From JAZDIU01 sp043804635 (GTDB taxonomy: Bacteria; Chloroflexota; Dehalococcoidia; Dehalococcoidales; UBA2162): 64,000 nucleotides of DNA. The stretch is from contig JAZDIU010000079.1 in assembly GCA_043804635.1 (NCBI GenBank), positions 10,548 to 74,547 of the forward strand. The letters run 5' to 3'. This document shows positions 60,109 through 64,000 of this stretch, in pieces (positions within the stretch are counted from its first letter, which is position 1; the number at the start of each line of letters is the position of its first letter). A program made the translations under genes and the position numbers. Under the pieces are notes generated by a model, which was given only the letters and a program-made list of their open reading frames with translations, ran no database searches and was not told the origin of the DNA.

Positions 60109-62226
60109 CTAGCGGATGCCGAGTAATCCAACAAGGTTATACTTTATAATTAATGTGGCAAAGAGTGAAGCGACCAGTGCCATCACCGTTATCATAGTAT
60201 TGATAGAAGGACCGGCAGTATCTTTGAACGGGTCGCCAACGGTATCCCCGACAACGGCCGCTTTGTGTGCCTCGGAGCCTTTCCCACCGAAATGACCGTC
60301 CTCGATGTACTTCTTAGCGTTATCCCATAAACCGCCACCGTTAGACATAAACAAAGCCAGAAGAAGGCCGGAGAATATACTTCCCGCCAGAAAGCCACCG
60401 AGAGCCAGAACACCACCGATAAAGCCCACAATCAAAGTAGCCGCAATGACGACAACACTTGCCGGCAGGAGTTCACGCATAGCACCGACTGTCGAAATAT
60501 CCACGCATTTAGCATAATCGGGTTTAGCATCCGGCTTACCCTCTTTTAGTCCAGGAATTTCCTCGAATTGCCGCCGTATTTCAGCAATCATCCTTTCCGA
60601 ATTTTTACCAACACTGAGCATAAGCATAGCTGAAAATACTGCTGGCATCGCTAAGCCAATCAGAATACCAAACAAGACCAGAGGATTCATCAGGTCAAAT
60701 GAGATATTGGCGCCCGTCTGCCCCCTGACTATTTCCTGGTAAGCCGCCAGAAGAGCAATAACTGTTAATCCGGCGGCGCCGATGGCAAAACCTTTGGTTA
60801 TAGCTTTAGCGGTGTTTCCAGCCGCATCCATTTTATCAGTGATAGCGATTACATCATCACCAAATCCAGCTTGCATAGCTATTCCCCTGGCATTATCCAC
60901 CACAGGACCATAGGCATCGCCAGCGACAATCATCCCGACGATGGACAGCATACCTACTGCCGCCATAGCGATACCAAAGACTGCAAAAGCTGCCGGAGCG
61001 TAAGGAACTGTTGAAGCCAACCCGGCACCTAACGGTTCAACGAGTTTGTAAGATATTACGGCAGCTACGGCTATTCCAATAAGTGGGGGTAAAACACTCA
61101 TCAAACCGTAGGAAAATCCAGTAATAATAGTTAGTGCCGATCCCGATTTACTCGATTCAGCTGTTTTTAAAAGAGGATTTTTGTCTTCCGAAGTGAAATA
61201 GTCGGAGGTAAAACCAATGACCACTCCAGCCACCAATCCGACCACAGCGGCTCCCCAAATTCTCAAGCTATAGCCGAGAAGCAGCGAGGCGACGAACGTC
61301 AATACCCCAAAGATAATAACTGTAACATACGTTCCCATGTTCAATGAGTTGCCCGGGTCACCTTTCTTGCTTACTCTGACCGTAAGGGCGCCAATTACCG
61401 AAGAAAGAGCACCGATAGCCGCAAACACCAGTGGAATTTGCAGATATACATTAGTCTTAGCCAGTATACTAATAGCACTACCAAGAATCAGGACTGCCAC
61501 GATGCTGGCAACATACGAATCATATAAGTCAGCACCCATCCCGGCGACGTCACCAACGTTATCGCCGACATTATCGGCAATAACTGCCGGATTTCTCGGG
61601 TCGTCTTCGGGAATGCCTAACTCTACCTTACCAACCAGGTCAGCACTCAAGTCGGCCGTTTTGGTAAAAATGCCACCTCCCGCCTTAGCAAAGAGCGAAA
61701 GTGAACTGGCACCGAAGCTAAAGCCCAAGACGATTTCCGGGTCGCCGGTGAGTCCGAAAACAATACTCACACCTAATAGACCGAAACCGACCAGCATCAG
61801 TCCCATCACCGCCCCCCCCCGGAATCCGATGGGGAAAGCTTTATTCAGACCTTCCCTGGCCGCCGCCGCTGTCCTGGTATTAGCTTTAGTAGACATATCC
61901 ATACCCAATAAACCGGCCAGAGCCGAACAGAAAGCACCGAACACATAGGCTAACATCAGTTTGACATTCTCAAATGGGTCAGTAGTACTCCAGATGGGTA
62001 CCGGTAGAAAGACAAGAAGCAGGATACCGACGATGACCACGAAAATGGCGAGCATCCTGTATTCTCTCTTGAGGAAAGCCATTGCGCCGACCCTGATAGC
62101 ATCACTGATTTCCTTCATCTTCGGCGTTCCGGGGTCTTGCTTACTAACGTAGTGGTTGAAATAAAGACCGACGATAATCGAAACCCCGGCGAATATGGGT
62201 GCCAATAACCACCAATCAAAACTCAT
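60109..62226 (-). CDS. hppA: Membrane-bound pyrophosphatase, K+-independent type
   Basis: 705 residues, about 16 membrane helices. Couples PPi hydrolysis to ion pumping. Catalytic motifs DLSADLVGKVE, IPEDDPRNPAVIADNVGDNVGD and C-terminal GDTVGDPFKDTAGPSINTM. The loop that sets potassium dependence reads GNTAKAITKGFAIG with Lys, the K+-independent signature, so probably a H+-pump. AGGAGGAACACTT precedes the ATG. Confidence 0.95.
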   Translation of the reverse strand: MSFDWWLLAPIFAGVSIIVGLYFNHYVSKQDPGTPKMKEISDAIRVGAMAFLKREYRMLAIFVVIVGILLLVFLPVPIWSTTDPFENVKLMLAYVFGAFCSALAGLLGMDMSTKANTRTAAAAREGLNKAFPIGFRGGAVMGLMLVGFGLLGVSIVFGLTGDPEIVLGFSFGASSLSLFAKAGGGIFTKTADLSADLVGKVELGIPEDDPRNPAVIADNVGDNVGDVAGMGADLYDSYVASIVAVLILGSAISILAKTNVYLQIPLVFAAIGALSSVIGALTVRVSKKGDPGNSLNMGTYVTVIIFGVLTFVASLLLGYSLRIWGAAVVGLVAGVVIGFTSDYFTSEDKNPLLKTAESSKSGSALTIITGFSYGLMSVLPPLIGIAVAAVISYKLVEPLGAGLASTVPYAPAAFAVFGIAMAAVGMLSIVGMIVAGDAYGPVVDNARGIAMQAGFGDDVIAITDKMDAAGNTAKAITKGFAIGAAGLTVIALLAAYQEIVRGQTGANISFDLMNPLVLFGILIGLAMPAVFSAMLMLSVGKNSERMIAEIRRQFEEIPGLKEGKPDAKPDYAKCVDISTVGAMRELLPASVVVIAATLIVGFIGGVLALGGFLAGSIFSGLLLALFMSNGGGLWDNAKKYIEDGHFGGKGSEAHKAAVVGDTVGDPFKDTAGPSINTMITVMALVASLFATLIIKYNLVGLLGIR

Positions 62227-62295
62227 AAGTGTTCCTCCTTTCTCCTTATTTTATTTTCTTAGCTCCCGCTCTCTACACTTAATGTAAACTGTAGA

Positions 62296-64000
62296 CTAGA
62301 ACCCAAGTAACCTGGTGAAATACAGGCTCAAGGTTCCGGCGACTCCGGAGAAAACGATGGCCACCCAGCACATTAATTTTATCAGGATATTTAACGAAGG
62401 ACCCGAGGCATCCTTAAACGGGTCACCGACAGTATCGCCGCAGACAGCCGCTTTGTGCTGAGGCGAACCTTTTCCGCCAAACTGACCGGATTCGACGAAT
62501 TTCTTGGCGTTATCCCAGGTCCCGCCGGAATTAGCCAATGTAATGGCAAGTATGAATCCGGTAGATAGCGCTCCCATCAGAAGCCCGACGACGGCTCCCG
62601 GTCCAAAAAACACTCCCATTACTACCGGGGCAACAATAGTTAATAGAGTAGGTAAAATCATCTCTCTTTGGGCAGCTCGGATAGCAATCCAGACGCATCT
62701 GGCATAATCAGGCTTCCCCTTTCCTTCCATCAGACCGGGTATCTCGTGCCATTGCCGCCGGACTTCTTCTACAACCCTGGCTGCATTGCGTCCTATTGCT
62801 TTATTAATCAGTGCCGAGATTACAAAGGTAAGCATCCCACCGATAAAAAGTCCGCCGATGACCTTGGGATTCATCAGATTAATACCGAAAACACTCACGA
62901 AATCGGCATAGGTTGCTTTAGTTGCCTGCTCAGCACTCCAGAAAACACCGGGAACAACCTCGGCCATTCCATTAGACATATGCCCGGCGATGCGGACTAT
63001 GGATGCCCTAATCTCTTCCAGATAAGAGGCAATCATTGCCAGTGCGGTCAGAGCTGCCGAGCCGATGGCAAACCCTTTGCCAGTAGCGGCAGTGGTATTA
63101 CCAATCGAGTCCAGCTTATCGGTCCGCTCACGGACTACCGGCTCCAGCCCGCTCATCGTAGCATTACCCGCCGCGTTATCGGCGATGGGACCATAGGCAT
63201 CGGTAGCCAGAGTAATCCCCAGCGTCGAAAGCATACCGACGGCAGCAAGCGAAATTCCGTAAAGCCCCCGGATAGGTGAAGCAATACCTCCGGCTAACCA
63301 GTAGCTCAGCATAATCCCAACGACAACTGCCAGCACGGGAAACCATGTCGAGTATTGAGCGGCAGAAAAACCGGCGAGAATGACCGTTGCCGGGCCGGTT
63401 TGCGTCTGTGCGGCGACTTCCTGGGTCGGTTTACGATTATAGTCAGTACTATATTCGGTCCATTTACCAATTGCAATTCCAACGACCAGTCCGACTACCA
63501 TCGCCAGCCAGATTTTAACGGATGACGCAATACCGATACCTCCCTTTACCCCCAGCAGGTAAATCACCAGTGCTGCCGAGCCTAAACCGATAAGAACGGC
63601 ACTGACATTTACACCCCTGCCCAGAGATGCCAGGAGCTGAACGGTAGAAGCGCCTTCTTTAGTCCTCACGGCTAAAATACCGACAACGGCAAATATAATG
63701 CCAAGTGCCGCCACGAGCATAGGCACCAGTATTCCATAAATACCGAACCCAGAGGCGACGCTTATTGCCATAGTTGCCAGGATAGAGGCACAATAAGACT
63801 CATAGAGGTCGGCACCCATTCCGGCGACGTCTCCAACGTTATCCCCCACGTTATCCGCTAGGACGGCGGCGTTCCTGGGATCGTCCTCAGGAATACCAGC
63901 TTCTACTTTTCCAACTAAGTCGGAACCGACATCGGCGGCTTTGGTAAAGATTCCACCACCGACACGAGCAAAGAGAGCCTGGGTACTGGCACCCATACCG
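62296..64000 (-). CDS. hppA: Membrane-bound pyrophosphatase, K+-dependent type (5' end beyond window)
   Basis: The frame is open to the right edge, so the N-terminus is missing. DVGSDLVGKVEAGIPEDD and VLADNVGDNVGDVAG mark the active site, and GDTVGDPFKDASGPS the C-terminal site. The loop reads GNTTAATGKGFAIG with Ala where the paralogue has Lys, the K+-dependent signature. K+-dependent forms include both H+ and Na+ pumps; which one is not decided here. It lies upstream of the K+-independent copy in the same direction. Confidence 0.94.
   Translation of the reverse strand, partial: GMGASTQALFARVGGGIFTKAADVGSDLVGKVEAGIPEDDPRNAAVLADNVGDNVGDVAGMGADLYESYCASILATMAISVASGFGIYGILVPMLVAALGIIFAVVGILAVRTKEGASTVQLLASLGRGVNVSAVLIGLGSAALVIYLLGVKGGIGIASSVKIWLAMVVGLVVGIAIGKWTEYSTDYNRKPTQEVAAQTQTGPATVILAGFSAAQYSTWFPVLAVVVGIMLSYWLAGGIASPIRGLYGISLAAVGMLSTLGITLATDAYGPIADNAAGNATMSGLEPVVRERTDKLDSIGNTTAATGKGFAIGSAALTALAMIASYLEEIRASIVRIAGHMSNGMAEVVPGVFWSAEQATKATYADFVSVFGINLMNPKVIGGLFIGGMLTFVISALINKAIGRNAARVVEEVRRQWHEIPGLMEGKGKPDYARCVWIAIRAAQREMILPTLLTIVAPVVMGVFFGPGAVVGLLMGALSTGFILAITLANSGGTWDNAKKFVESGQFGGKGSPQHKAAVCGDTVGDPFKDASGPSLNILIKLMCWVAIVFSGVAGTLSLYFTRLLGF

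Overview
The window reads as one contig from an anaerobic bacterium, most likely Chloroflexota and probably class Dehalococcoidia. This is inferred from gene content: a methylene-tetrahydrofolate reductase / heterodisulfide-reductase-like cluster (MetF, HdrCBA, MvhD, MetV, MetF) with an in-frame UGA read as selenocysteine, an AmmeMemoRadiSam cluster, two tandem membrane pyrophosphatases, three radical SAM genes and lipoproteins. Intergenic gaps carry small palindromic repeats. No rRNA, CRISPR array, transposase or phage gene was seen.

Layout. 1-8.8 kb: MFS transporter (cut by the left edge), NDP-sugar pyrophosphorylase, prfA-prmC, a candidate minus-strand small RNA, an AmmeMemoRadiSam radical SAM enzyme and a Memo-AMMECR1 fusion, and small genes. 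9.2-14.6 kb (minus): rpsO-pnp-dapB-asd-dapA; asd lacks its catalytic cysteine. 14.6-23 kb: tRNA-Thr(CGU), a triple-repeat lipoprotein, a Tpx-TlpA fusion, Nudix, a VTT membrane protein, a ClpC-type ATPase, ychF and GNAT. 23-35 kb: a cNMP-sensing hybrid kinase with response regulator, then the MetF/Hdr/MvhD/MetV/MetF cluster. 35-42 kb: a radical SAM/HhH DNA-repair-type protein, proA, rph, a second radical SAM protein, pncC and a DUF1847 protein. 42-52.6 kb: an accessory-looking cluster with two SDRs and an HpaB/4-hydroxybutyryl-CoA-dehydratase-family flavoprotein on the minus strand, and on the plus strand three tandem paralogues of an unrecognised, internally duplicated Cys-rich protein followed by a DUF362 protein. 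52.8-56.7 kb: trypsin-like protease, MoxR, DUF58, VWA. 56.9-60 kb: dnaX-ebfC-recR and an MBL hydrolase. 60-64 kb: two hppA genes, the second cut by the right edge.

How it works together. The 25.7-34.6 kb cluster looks like a flavin-based electron-bifurcating methylene-THF reductase of the Wood-Ljungdahl methyl branch. Its HdrA is a 1,479-residue fusion of two HdrA modules with a GltD/NfnB-type NAD(P)H-FAD module inserted, and there is no separate NADH-binding subunit. The membrane pyrophosphatases would recover energy from pyrophosphate as ion gradients. The 42-52.6 kb divergon is the best candidate for an undescribed system: a divergent promoter region with a palindrome at one start site, two paralogue promoters sharing an unusual 19-bp spacer, and three copies of a protein with two C-x(42-46)-CxxC-x(28-29)-C sites each.
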